64,000 bases of DNA from CAMAVH01 sp035714115 (GCA_035714115.1 DASTMO010000020.1:1-64000); one strand, 5' to 3'; counted from the stretch's first letter, positions 25,549 to 32,987 are shown. Notes: generated from the letters alone by a model not told the origin. Translations and numbers: made by a program.

Positions 25549-27018
25549 ATGACCGAAGTGAAAGAAGATCGCCTCATCGAGGGCAAGACCGGCAAGTGGG
25601 AGATCGTCATCGGTCTCGAGGTGCACGCGCAGGTCAGCTCGAACAGCAAGCTGTTCTCCGGCGCGGCGACCGCCTTCGGCGCTGAGCCGAACAGCCAGGT
25701 CTCGCTGGTCGACGCGGCCATGCCGGGCATGCTGCCGGTGATCAACAAGTTCTGCGTCGAGCAGGCGGTGCGCACGGGCCTCGGCCTGCAGGCGCAGATC
25801 AATCTCGTCTCGGTGTTCGACCGCAAGAACTACTTCTATCCCGATCTGCCGCAGGGCTATCAGATCTCGCAGTTCACGCAGCCGATCGTCGGCAAGGGCG
25901 CGCTGACCATCGATCTGGCCGACGGCACCAGCCGCGAGATCGGCATCACCCGCCTGCATCTCGAGCAGGACGCGGGCAAGAGCATCCACGACCTGCATCC
26001 GAAGATGACCTTCATCGACCTCAACCGCTCGGGTGTGGCGCTGATGGAGATTGTCTCCGAGCCGGACATGCGGTCGGCGGAAGAGGCTGGCGCGTACCTC
26101 AAGAAGCTGCGCTCGATCTTACGCTATCTCGGCACCTGCGACGGCAACATGGAAGAGGGCTCGCTGCGCGCCGACGTGAACGTGTCGGTGCGCAAGCCCG
26201 GCGCGCGTTTCGGCACGCGTTGCGAGATCAAGAACGTCAACTCGATCCGTTTCGTGCAGCAGGCCGTCGAATACGAGGCGCGCCGCCAGGTCGAGCTGAT
26301 CGAGGAGGGCGGCGAGGTCAAGCAGCAGACCCGCCTGTTCGATCCGAACCGCGGCGAGACGCGCCCGATGCGCAGCAAGGAAGAGGCGCACGACTATCGC
26401 TACTTCCCCGATCCGGACCTGCTGCCGCTCGAGCTCGAATCGGCTTGGGTCGAGAGCATCAAGTCCGGTCTGCCGGAATTGCCCGACGCCAAGAAGGCGC
26501 GCTTCGTGAAGGACTACGGCCTGTCGCCTTATGACGCGGGCGTGCTGGCGGCGGAGATGGCCCCGGCGACCTTCTACGAAACCGTCGCCAAGGGCCGCGA
26601 TCCGAAGATCGCGTCGAACTGGGTGACCGGCGAGCTCTTCGCCGTGCTGAACAAGCAGAACCTGGAGATCGAAAAGTCTCCGGTGACTGCCGAGGCGCTC
26701 GGCGGCCTCTTGGACTTGCTCGCCGACAACACGATCTCGGGCCGCATCGCCAAGGACGTCTTCGCCGAGATGGTCGAGACCGGCAAGGCGGCGAAGGACA
26801 TCGTCGAGGCCAAGGGCCTCAAGCAGATCACCGACACCGGCCCGATCGAGGCGGCGGCGGATCAGATCATCGCGTCTTCGCCGGACAATGTGGCGAAGTA
26901 CAAGGCCGGCAACGAGAAGCTGATCGGCTGGTTCGTCGGCCAGGTGATGAAGGCGACGGGCGGCAAGGCCAATCCCGGCGTCGTCAACGAGATCCTCAAG
27001 AAGAAGCTGAGCGCATAA
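25549..27018 (+). CDS. gatB: Asp-tRNA(Asn)/Glu-tRNA(Gln) amidotransferase subunit B
   Basis: A 489-aa kinase/transamidase subunit that phosphorylates the misacylated tRNA-bound Glu or Asp and converts it to the amide. Diagnostic segments are WEIVIGLEVHAQV, NRSGVALMEIVSEPD, EGSLRADVNVSVR and a C-terminal tRNA-binding YqeY-like domain ending in NPGVVNEILKKKL. Last gene of gatCAB. The stop is followed at once by the second copy of the bipartite palindromic repeat. Confidence 0.97.
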   Translation: MTEVKEDRLIEGKTGKWEIVIGLEVHAQVSSNSKLFSGAATAFGAEPNSQVSLVDAAMPGMLPVINKFCVEQAVRTGLGLQAQINLVSVFDRKNYFYPDLPQGYQISQFTQPIVGKGALTIDLADGTSREIGITRLHLEQDAGKSIHDLHPKMTFIDLNRSGVALMEIVSEPDMRSAEEAGAYLKKLRSILRYLGTCDGNMEEGSLRADVNVSVRKPGARFGTRCEIKNVNSIRFVQQAVEYEARRQVELIEEGGEVKQQTRLFDPNRGETRPMRSKEEAHDYRYFPDPDLLPLELESAWVESIKSGLPELPDAKKARFVKDYGLSPYDAGVLAAEMAPATFYETVAKGRDPKIASNWVTGELFAVLNKQNLEIEKSPVTAEALGGLLDLLADNTISGRIAKDVFAEMVETGKAAKDIVEAKGLKQITDTGPIEAAADQIIASSPDNVAKYKAGNEKLIGWFVGQVMKATGGKANPGVVNEILKKKLSA

Positions 27019-27025
27019 TATAAAC

Positions 27026-27110
27026 CGTCATGCTCGGGCTTGACCCGAGCATCCATATCTCCGCCGGCAAAGCGTTGAAATGGACCCTCGGATCAAGCCC
27101 GAGGGTGACG
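27026..27110. repeat. bipartite palindromic intergenic repeat, copy 2
   Basis: 85 bp with the same left hairpin (GCTCGGGCTTGACCCGAGC) and almost the same right hairpin (CCCTCGGATCAAGCCCGAGGG) as 4296-4383, but an unrelated centre of about 26 bp. It begins eight bases after the gatB stop and ends 25 bp before the first GST gene. Confidence 0.87.
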
Positions 27111-27134
27111 ATCTTTCAGTAAAGGGTTTATGCC

Positions 27135-27764
27135 GTGATCGATCTCTACACCTGGACCACGCCCAATGGCCGCAAGGTCCAGATCATGCTCGAAGAGCTG
27201 GGCCTGCAATACAACGTGCATTCGATCAACATCGGCAAGAACGAGCAGTTCGCGCCGGATTTCCTGAAGATCAGCCCGAACAACAAGATCCCGGCCATCG
27301 TCGATAGCCAAGGGCCGGGCGGCAAGCCCTACAGCCTGTTCGAATCGGGCGCGATCCTGATGTATCTCGCCGAGAAGACCGGCAGCGCTCTGTGGCCGCA
27401 GGAGACGGTGAAGAAGTACGAAGTGATGCAGTGGCTGATGTTCCAGATGGGCGGCTTCGGCCCGATGCTCGGCCAGGCGCACCACTTCCTGAAGTTCGCG
27501 CCGGAGAAGATTCCCTACGCTATGAAGCGCTACGGCGACGAGGCCAAGCGTCTCTATGGCGTGATCGACAAGCGCCTTGGCGAGGCCGAGTATCTGGCTG
27601 GCGATTATTCCATCGCCGACATCGCGACCTTCCCTTGGGCGCAGTCCTTCGCCATGCAGGGCATCGATTTCGCCGATTATCCCAATGTGAAGCGCTGGTT
27701 CGACGCCATCATGGCGCGCCCAGCTGTGCAGCGCGGCATTAAGGTCGGCGTCACGCCGGCCTGA
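27135..27764 (+). CDS. glutathione S-transferase family protein (tandem copy 1)
   Basis: A 209-aa GST of the Ure2p/YfcG-like (nu) class: a thioredoxin-fold N-terminus with TTPNGRKVQIMLEELGL (Thr/Asn glutathione-site pattern), NNKIPAIVD (cis-Pro) and LFESGAILMYLAEKTG (Glu-Ser glutathione contact). The all-helical C-terminal domain contains the N-capping box GDYSIADIATFPW. It starts with GTG after the palindromic repeat and ends in a strong terminator. It is closely related to the next gene, with many identical blocks (QFAP-FLK-SPNNKIPA, VKRWFDAIMARP). Confidence 0.92.
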   Translation: MIDLYTWTTPNGRKVQIMLEELGLQYNVHSINIGKNEQFAPDFLKISPNNKIPAIVDSQGPGGKPYSLFESGAILMYLAEKTGSALWPQETVKKYEVMQWLMFQMGGFGPMLGQAHHFLKFAPEKIPYAMKRYGDEAKRLYGVIDKRLGEAEYLAGDYSIADIATFPWAQSFAMQGIDFADYPNVKRWFDAIMARPAVQRGIKVGVTPA

Positions 27765-27784
27765 ACATCACGCACTTTGAGTTG

Positions 27785-27812
27785 AAAAGGGGCGGCTTTT
27801 GCCGCCCTTTTT
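27785..27812 (+). terminator. intrinsic terminator after GST copy 1
   Basis: A4, stem GGGGCGGC/GCCGCCC with a TTTT loop, then T5. It lies 20 bp after the stop codon and separates GST copy 1 transcriptionally from copy 2, which has its own leader. Confidence 0.85.
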
Positions 27813-27935
27813 GCTGCTCCGTGCTGCTCTACGCCCTGGCAGGAAAAATACTGTTACTTCGGCCAATATGGCGGCCCGGCATTCCGCCCCGTAGCATTTC
27901 GTCTATGCTGACTCCGCAGATTTGGGAGGAATCAT

Positions 27936-28628
27936 ATGCTGGACGTCTACAACTGGCCGACCTCGAACGGCCGCAAGATCTTCATCATGCTGGAGGAGAC
28001 GGGGCTGCCCTATCGGGCGCATCCGGTCAGCATCCGCAAGGGCGAGCAGTTCGCCCCGGAGTTCTTGAAGTTCAGCCCGAACAACAAAATTCCCGCCGTG
28101 ATCGATCAGGACGGGCCGGACGGCAAGCCGATCTCGCTCTTCGAGTCGGGCGCGATCCTGATGTATCTGGCGCAGAAGTCCGGCATGTTCCTGCCGAAAG
28201 ACATGCGCGGCCAGTACGAGGTGCTGCCTTGGCTGTTCATGCAGGTCGGCCATGTCGGCCCGATGTTCGGCCAAGCCCACCATTTCCACGGCAACGCGCC
28301 CGAGGGCAGCGACTACGCCATCCAGCGCTTCGATAACGAGCAGAAGCGCATCTACAACGTGCTCGACAAGCGCCTGGGCGAATCCGAATACCTCGGCGGC
28401 GACTACTCCATCGCCGACATCGCGGTCTTTCCTTGGACGCAGGCCGACGAAGAGAAGGGCATGCTCAAGGATTATCCCAACGTGAAACGCTGGTTCGACG
28501 CGATCATGGCGCGGCCCGGCGTGCAGAGGGGGCTGACGATCATGGCCGATGTGCGGCGCAATCAGCCGGCGATGACGCCGGAGGTGCGCGAGATCATGTT
28601 CGGGGCCAAGCAATACGAGAAGCGCTGA
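27936..28628 (+). CDS. glutathione S-transferase family protein (tandem copy 2)
   Basis: A 230-aa paralogue of the preceding GST. The N-terminal motif is TSNGRKIFIMLEETGLPY, with the glutathione contacts NNKIPAVID and LFESGAILMYLAQ and the capping box GDYSIADIAVFPW. The C-terminus is about 20 aa longer (RRNQPAMTPEVREIMFGAKQ). A strong GGGAGGA site precedes the ATG. Terminator and leader between copies 1 and 2 suggest independent expression, while copies 2 and 3 are only about 55 bp apart and may be cotranscribed. Confidence 0.92.
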   Translation: MLDVYNWPTSNGRKIFIMLEETGLPYRAHPVSIRKGEQFAPEFLKFSPNNKIPAVIDQDGPDGKPISLFESGAILMYLAQKSGMFLPKDMRGQYEVLPWLFMQVGHVGPMFGQAHHFHGNAPEGSDYAIQRFDNEQKRIYNVLDKRLGESEYLGGDYSIADIAVFPWTQADEEKGMLKDYPNVKRWFDAIMARPGVQRGLTIMADVRRNQPAMTPEVREIMFGAKQYEKR

Positions 28629-28683
28629 GGAGACCATCCCAGCGCGGGCGTGCTTGTTCATAGAAAGTCGATATGGGGGAATG

Positions 28684-29331
28684 ATGATCGACCTTTACAC
28701 CTGGTCCACGCCGAACGGCCGCCGCGCGCCGATCATGCTGGAAGAATGCGGCCTGCCTTACGAAGCGCATTATCTCGAACTGGCCAAGCACGAACACAAG
28801 ACGCCGGCGATGAAGCTGATGAACCACGATCAGCGCATCCCGGTGATCGTCGATCCCGAGGGGCCGGAGGGCAAGCCGATCGCCGTCTCCGAGTCCTGCG
28901 CCATCCTGCTCTATCTCGCCGAGAAGACCGGCAAGTTCCTGCCCAAGAGCGGCGCGATGCGCGTCGAGGCGCAGAAGTGGCTGTTCTTCGCCGCGAGCAA
29001 CGTCGGCCCCTGCGCGACCCAGCATTTCTGGCTGCCGACCAAGAGCAAGGCGAAGGGCGGCCTGCCGCCGGTCGAGCCTTTCGTCGATCTGTTCAACGAT
29101 GAGCTCAAGCGCCTCTATGGCGTGATGAACGACCGCTTGGGCGAGGCCGAATATCTCGCTGGCGATTACTCCATCGCCGACATCGCTGCCTATGTCTGGG
29201 TCTGGCGGCGCTATCAGCAGAAGATCGAGCTGGCGGCCTATCCCAATCTTAACCGCTGGTTCGAGGCGGTGAGCGCGCGTCCGGCCGTGCGCAAGGGCGA
29301 GCAGGTGCCGCCCAGAAATGACGGTCTCTGA
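28684..29331 (+). CDS. glutathione S-transferase family protein (tandem copy 3)
   Basis: A 215-aa GST, more divergent than copies 1 and 2: WSTPNGRRAPIMLEECGLPY, then DQRIPVIVD and VSESCAILLYLAEKTG, and capping box GDYSIADIAAYVW. The FESGA serine environment is changed to SESCA, so substrate range may differ. The second of two adjacent ATGs is preferred because GGGGGA is then four bases away. It is probably cotranscribed with copy 2 and converges on the coiled-coil gene, with only 3 bp between the stops. Confidence 0.9.
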   Translation: MIDLYTWSTPNGRRAPIMLEECGLPYEAHYLELAKHEHKTPAMKLMNHDQRIPVIVDPEGPEGKPIAVSESCAILLYLAEKTGKFLPKSGAMRVEAQKWLFFAASNVGPCATQHFWLPTKSKAKGGLPPVEPFVDLFNDELKRLYGVMNDRLGEAEYLAGDYSIADIAAYVWVWRRYQQKIELAAYPNLNRWFEAVSARPAVRKGEQVPPRNDGL

Positions 29332-29334
29332 CCT

Positions 29335-29961
29335 TTAGCCTTCGGCGGCGCGCAGGCGGCGTTCGAGTTTGGTTTTCTCGCGCCGCCAGCGTTCGCCTTC
29401 GGTCTCGATCTTTCGCTCGACGGCTTGCTGCTGACGGTCGAGCGCGGCCAAGGCCGCCGCGTGACGCGCCTCGGCTTTCTTGAGCGCCGCGCGCGCCTTG
29501 ACGGCCGCCGCTTCGCGCGCTTTGGTTTCGCGGGCCTCGGTGGCGGCCTGCTTCGCTTCTGCCGCCGCGCGCGCTTTCTCGCGCTTGGCGCGGGTCTTCT
29601 CGAAGGCGGCGATCTGCGCCCGCGCGGCATCGCGATCGGCGACCGCCTTGGCGCCGCGTTTGGACGGCGCGGCTTTCTTGGGCGTCTTGGCGGGCTTTTT
29701 GGCTTTGACCGGCAGGCTGTCCGGCAGCGCGGGGTTCTCGATGAAAGCGCCCTTCGAGCCGACGGCGCGCTTGATGACGAGCCCAGGCTGGGCGGTGGCG
29801 GCGGCGACGATCTTGGGATCGTCGGTCTCCACGGCGAAACCTTGATGGAACAGGTTCTGCGGCACGCCCCAGGCTTCGAGCGCGGCTTTCATGGAGGGCG
29901 CGGCCACGGCCATCTCGAAGAAGCCGATGGTGGTGACGAAGGTCTTGAGCTTGCGCGCCAT
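29335..29961 (-). CDS. hypothetical protein with Ala/Lys/Arg-rich coiled coil
   Basis: A 208-aa basic protein. The first about 75 residues (MARKLKTFVTTIGFFEMAVA..., GVPQNLFHQGFA) form a small domain seen in several alphaproteobacterial proteins annotated only as hypothetical or TolA-like. The rest is a Lys/Ala/Arg/Glu-rich helix likely to form a coiled coil (residues about 85-200). No signal peptide or membrane segment is seen, so a TolA function is unlikely despite the composition. A nucleic-acid-binding or scaffolding role is possible but unproven. Confidence 0.7.
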   Translation of the reverse strand: MARKLKTFVTTIGFFEMAVAAPSMKAALEAWGVPQNLFHQGFAVETDDPKIVAAATAQPGLVIKRAVGSKGAFIENPALPDSLPVKAKKPAKTPKKAAPSKRGAKAVADRDAARAQIAAFEKTRAKREKARAAAEAKQAATEARETKAREAAAVKARAALKKAEARHAAALAALDRQQQAVERKIETEGERWRREKTKLERRLRAAEG

Positions 29962-29980
29962 ATTCTCTCCCTGCCCATAA

Positions 29981-30018
29981 AAGAGAAACGAGGACGCCCG
30001 GGGAAGCGTCCTCGTCTC
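29981..30018 (-). terminator. intrinsic terminator downstream of the large lipoprotein gene
   Basis: Stem ACGAGGACGC/GCGTCCTCGT with an 8-nt loop, followed on the minus strand by a T-rich run (TTTCTCTTTT). It lies about 107 bp after the lipoprotein stop. Confidence 0.7.
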
Positions 30019-30124
30019 GTTTTCGGCTGGCCTGCCCGGGAGGGGTTTCCTCCGGGGAAGAGGGTGCCCGGCGGCTTGCCGAACCGGTGCTTTCTAATGG
30101 CGCCGTCCTGGCGCCGCCCGCGTC

Positions 30125-31078
30125 TTACTGCGCGGTGAAATACTTGGCGGCGGCCTGGTTGGTGCTGATCACGTTGCCGCGCGGCGCGTCGTCGTCGGTA
30201 CCCTGCACCACCCAGTCCCACTGGGCCGGGGCAGCGATCGGGCAGGCGATGGTCAGCGGCGTGGTGATCGTCTCCTGCACGCTGTCGCCGCGCGTCGGCG
30301 CGGAGAGCGGCACGCCGCCCGGCGGCAAGGCGACGGCGGTCGGCGTCGCCGGGGCGGCGACCACGACCTGCTGCATCACGCCCGGATTGATGATGGTGTA
30401 GCTGCCGTTCGGCTGGGCGACGACAGTGGCCGGTGCGGTCACCACGGTGCCCGGCGCGACCGGCACGACGCTGGCCGACTGCAGCACCATGGGCGCAGCG
30501 GTGGCGACGGTCGAAGCGCCGCGCACCTGCACCACGCGCGGATCGCGCAGGTCGCTGGCGCCGTTGGCGTCGGTCACGGTGTAGCTGAGCTGCACGTTCA
30601 CCGCCTGGCCGCCGCAGGTCATCACATTATGCGACGGCGGATTGATCTGCGCCGCGACGATGGTGGCCGGCGTGTTGTTGATCGTCAGCGAGCCGATCGG
30701 CGTGTCGCTGACCATGCCGTTCTTCGTCGTCAGGCGCAGGCTGACGGGATAGACGCCGTCCTTGGCCGGCGCGCGCACGGCGACGCTGGTGCTGACCATG
30801 TCGTTCGGCGAGGCTGGGACGCCGAGCTTGCTCACGGTGCCGGCGCTCAGGCTGTTCGGCGGCAGGCCGACCAGCTCAGCGCTGGCGACGTTCGAGCTGC
30901 CGCCGGGCAGGCGATAGCTGATCACGGCGGACTGGCCAGGGTCGATGGCGCGCGGCGCGAGGGTGATGTCGGTCGGCTGCGGCATGTTGACGGAATTGCC
31001 GGCGCAGGCGGCGAGCATCAGCCCCGCGGCGCTGAGGATGATGGTCGTGCCGAGCAGGCGGGTCTTGGGGAAGGTCAT
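30125..31078 (-). CDS. lipoprotein of unknown function (317 aa)
   Basis: Signal peptide with lipobox LMLAAC (Cys at residue about 25), so lipidated. Residues about 40-135 look like an Ig-like/beta-sandwich domain (VISYRLPGGSSNVASAEL, DGVYPVSLRLTT). The centre is Val/Ala/Pro-rich, low complexity (about 195-260), and the C-terminus is a short beta-rich domain (TPLTIACPIAAPAQWDWVVQG). I do not recognise the family. It follows the DUF1328 gene by 50 bp and is probably cotranscribed from the EcfG-type promoter at 31383-31407, which suggests a role in envelope stress. Confidence 0.72.
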   Translation of the reverse strand: MTFPKTRLLGTTIILSAAGLMLAACAGNSVNMPQPTDITLAPRAIDPGQSAVISYRLPGGSSNVASAELVGLPPNSLSAGTVSKLGVPASPNDMVSTSVAVRAPAKDGVYPVSLRLTTKNGMVSDTPIGSLTINNTPATIVAAQINPPSHNVMTCGGQAVNVQLSYTVTDANGASDLRDPRVVQVRGASTVATAAPMVLQSASVVPVAPGTVVTAPATVVAQPNGSYTIINPGVMQQVVVAAPATPTAVALPPGGVPLSAPTRGDSVQETITTPLTIACPIAAPAQWDWVVQGTDDDAPRGNVISTNQAAAKYFTAQ

Positions 31079-31128
31079 GGTCTGTCTCCGGTTTCTTTTA
31101 TCGTTGCGACGAAAGGATGCTTGGCGGC

Positions 31129-31314
31129 TTAGACGGGAGGCGGCGGCACGCCGCGGCCGCGCATCAGATGCGCGATTAGGCTGACGGCGAAGAGCACCAG
31201 GAAGATGAAGAAGAGGATGCGGGCGATCTCGACCGCGATGATGGTCACGCCGCCGAAGCCGAGCAGAGCGGCGATCAACGCGATGACGAGGAAGGTGAGG
31301 GCAAGGCGCAACAT
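31129..31314 (-). CDS. DUF1328 (YtjA-like) small membrane protein
   Basis: A 61-aa protein with two hydrophobic helices (LRLALTFLVIALIAALLGFG, then ILFFIFLVLFAVSLIAHL) and a short Arg/Pro tail. This is the DUF1328 pattern. Such genes are often in alphaproteobacterial stress regulons. A GGAGG-type site precedes the ATG. The exact EcfG-type promoter 31383-31407 is 69 bp upstream on the same strand. Confidence 0.88.
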   Translation of the reverse strand: MLRLALTFLVIALIAALLGFGGVTIIAVEIARILFFIFLVLFAVSLIAHLMRGRGVPPPPV

Positions 31315-31382
31315 GGCGGCCTCCTGTTCGTTGCTGGACGCGCGTTCGGTTGCGTCGAGCCCCCGAACAATCTCAGTTCCTC

Positions 31383-31407
31383 AACGCGGGCAGATATGAA
31401 GCGTTCC
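31383..31407 (-). promoter_or_regulatory. EcfG-type promoter of the DUF1328-lipoprotein operon
   Basis: Minus-strand GGAAC-N16-CGTT, exact. The distance from the -10 end to the DUF1328 ATG is 68 bp. Confidence 0.8.
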
Positions 31408-31453
31408 GAGCAGCAGGCCGGGTAAAATGGGAAATTAAATCCAGCAAAGCTGC

Positions 31454-31478
31454 GGAACGGTCGGCTGCGAATCGCGTT
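31454..31478 (+). promoter_or_regulatory. EcfG-type promoter facing a stretch without a clear gene
   Basis: Plus-strand GGAAC-N16-CGTT, exact, divergent from the DUF1328 promoter 46 bp away. Downstream to 31750 there is no convincing coding sequence, so a small RNA or an antisense transcript into the sigma gene is possible. Confidence 0.6.
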
Positions 31479-31577
31479 CTTTGCGCGAACCGGTCGCCGG
31501 CGAACGCCGCGATCTCGCACGGCTACAATCCCTTTCGAGTTTGCGTCGCAGGGCGTCGATGTGCCGGTTCGCTTCAC

Positions 31578-31610
31578 TGAGGGCGCCGCGCGATTCGTGC
31601 GGCGCCCTCA
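31578..31610. repeat. perfect 12-bp inverted repeat, possible sRNA hairpin
   Basis: TGAGGGCGCCGC and GCGGCGCCCTCA separated by nine bases, about 100 bp downstream of the plus-strand EcfG-type promoter. No T-tract follows on either strand, so intrinsic termination would be weak. Confidence 0.7.
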
Positions 31611-31638
31611 GACCATTCTGGATCCAGGGCAGGCGCGT

Positions 31639-31670
31639 AAAAAAAAGCCCCGCCGGGGTCGGCGGGGCTA
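31639..31670 (-). terminator. intrinsic terminator of the ECF sigma gene
   Basis: Stem AGCCCCGCC/GGCGGGGCT with a short loop, followed on the minus strand by eight T. It lies about 80 bp after the sigma gene stop. Confidence 0.85.
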
Positions 31671-31750
31671 TTCGGGTACGACGGATTTAAGCGGAGGCAC
31701 GCGAACCGGAAAGCCGGGCCTCTACATGAGGTCCGGCTTGTCCGGGAGAG

Positions 31751-32398
31751 TCAGGCGACGTGGCGGCGATGGTGCGCGTCGGACGAATGCGACTTGTCGC
31801 GCAGCATGGCGACGCTGCGGCGGCCGATGCTTTCGTTCTTGCGCTTGCGGGTGATGCCGGCCTGCGGCGAAACGTCGTCCATCGTCAGGCCATCGACCAT
31901 GCGCATCAGCGAATGGCGGGCGCGCGAGAGGCGCGAGCGCACGGTGCCGACCGGCACGCCGGTGACCTGCGCGGCCTCTTCGTAGCTCATGTCTTCCAGG
32001 GCGACGAGGATCAGCGTCGTACGCTGCTCTTCAGGGAGCTGCTCCATAGCGTTCTGCAGATCGCCGAGCTGCAGGCTCTCGACCTGATTGGGGCGGGTGT
32101 AGAGGCCGCTCATCATCGATTCGGCCGATTCGTCGGCGTCGCGCGCGCGCTTCACCTTGCGTACGCCGTCGATGAAGACGTTGTGCATGATGGTGAGCAG
32201 CCAGGCGCGCAAATTCGTGCCTTGCTCGAAGCGGTCCATGTTGACGATGGCCCGCATCAGGCAGGTCTGCACCAAATCGTCGGCGTCGGCCGCATTGCGC
32301 GTCAGGGCGCGGGCATAGCGGCGGATGTAGGGAATCTGGCCGACGAGAACCGACTCGATCTTCTTGTTGTCGGTGTTTTCGAGGGTGGTGCTGGTCAT
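31751..32398 (-). CDS. ECF RNA polymerase sigma factor, EcfG-like
   Basis: A 215-aa sigma-70 family factor. Region 2 covers about residues 18-85 (IPYIRRYARALTRNAADADDL, TNLRAWLLTIMHNVFIDGVR) and region 4 about 110-165 (MEQLPEEQRTTLILVALEDM, SYEEAAQVTGVPVGTVRSRL). A basic C-terminal tail of about 45 aa ends in a His/Arg-rich patch. A divergent NepR-like gene and EcfG-type promoters on both sides make a general-stress role likely; this is inference, as subfamily assignment needs a phylogeny. Its own upstream site, 32607-32631, suggests autoregulation. Confidence 0.88.
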   Translation of the reverse strand: MTSTTLENTDNKKIESVLVGQIPYIRRYARALTRNAADADDLVQTCLMRAIVNMDRFEQGTNLRAWLLTIMHNVFIDGVRKVKRARDADESAESMMSGLYTRPNQVESLQLGDLQNAMEQLPEEQRTTLILVALEDMSYEEAAQVTGVPVGTVRSRLSRARHSLMRMVDGLTMDDVSPQAGITRKRKNESIGRRSVAMLRDKSHSSDAHHRRHVA

Positions 32399-32606
32399 GT
32401 CGTGGGTCCTTCCGTTGCTAGCGTCTGTCCACGTCGCTGTGTGGGGCGCTGGTCGTGGGGGCGAGACGGCCCGGATGGATCGTTAAAGGCTTGAAAGCGT
32501 TAGCCATCCGAACTGCCGCCGACCGCGAGTGAGGTGCGCTCGACAAAGCAATGTTCCCAGCTTGGCGGGGGCATTGGCGTGGCAAAGCCCCGGAAGGCTG
32601 TGTCAA

Positions 32607-32631
32607 AACTGAGGCCCGGAAGGGGCGTTCC
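32607..32631 (-). promoter_or_regulatory. EcfG-type promoter of the ECF sigma gene
   Basis: Minus-strand GGAAC-N17-GTT (equivalently N16 followed by AGTT), one base from the strict consensus. It is oriented toward the sigma gene, consistent with a positive feedback loop. Confidence 0.68.
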
Positions 32632-32651
32632 ACGGAAAATATCCCTTTTCG

Positions 32652-32676
32652 GGAACGCTTTTGGACACAGGTCGTT
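32652..32676 (+). promoter_or_regulatory. EcfG-type promoter of the NepR-like gene
   Basis: Plus-strand GGAAC-N16-CGTT, exact, oriented toward the NepR-like gene. Control of an anti-sigma factor by its own sigma factor is the standard negative loop in the PhyR-NepR-EcfG pathway. Confidence 0.8.
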
Positions 32677-32741
32677 AATGAACTAGTACGGAAGGCATAG
32701 AACGGGGGGCTTTCCGGGTAGAGCGGACCCCATTTAAGGTT

Positions 32742-32987
32742 GTGAACCCCATGAACAGTGCCCTGATGATGACCGAACGCAAAACGCCCTCTCTCAACGG
32801 TTCCGTCGGCGCCCAGAACGGCGTCGTGAATGCTCTGCGCCGCCTGTACGACCCGGTGCTCGAAGAGCCTGTGCCGGACTTTCTGCTCCGCGCCGCTTCG
32901 ATGACGCGTGACGAGGCGGCGGCAGCCGTCGCCGCGCGCGATGCGGAGAGCGCGGAAGAGAGCAAGCCGGAGACGCAGCAGCACTAA
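32742..32987 (+). CDS. NepR-like anti-sigma factor (81 aa)
   Basis: A small acidic protein with no membrane segment. The core NALRRLYDPVLEEPVPDFLL (residues about 28-47) matches the NepR helix pattern LR-x2-YD-x-V-x2-EPVPD-x-FL, which binds the EcfG sigma factor and is released by phospho-PhyR. A similar EPVP motif also occurs in zinc-finger anti-sigma factors, but the HxxxCxxC motif is absent here. The start may be GTG 32742 (AAGG five bases upstream) or ATG 32751. Position opposite the ECF sigma gene and an exact EcfG-type promoter support the role. Confidence 0.62.
   Translation: MNPMNSALMMTERKTPSLNGSVGAQNGVVNALRRLYDPVLEEPVPDFLLRAASMTRDEAAAAVAARDAESAEESKPETQQH

Larger units (their letters stand above)
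31315..31750. other. 436-bp intergenic region with divergent EcfG-type promoters
   Basis: Contents, left to right: leader of the DUF1328 gene, a minus-strand EcfG-type promoter (31383-31407), a plus-strand EcfG-type promoter (31454-31478), a perfect 12-bp inverted repeat (31578-31610) and the sigma gene's terminator (31639-31670). Short plus-strand frames exist but have no convincing start site or composition, so I call no protein gene here. Confidence 0.7.
32399..32741. other. 343-bp divergent control region between the sigma and NepR-like genes
   Basis: Holds two back-to-back EcfG-type promoters (minus 32607-32631, plus 32652-32676) only 20 bp apart, leaving a leader of about 200 nt for the sigma mRNA and about 65 nt for the NepR-like mRNA. 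I see no gene inside it. Confidence 0.75.

Noticed and set aside
23989..25998. Long minus-strand open frame opposite gatA (669 codons)
   Set aside because: Shadow of gatA/gatB codon bias: rich in Arg, Asp, His and Gly, with no domain pattern.
29335..29961. TolA identity for the Ala/Lys-rich protein
   Set aside because: There is no transmembrane anchor or TolA C-terminal domain; the similarity is composition only.
31561..31854. Possible 97-aa plus-strand protein downstream of the orphan EcfG-type promoter
   Set aside because: No ribosome-binding site, Arg/Gly-rich composition, and it runs through a terminator hairpin into the sigma gene's antisense strand.
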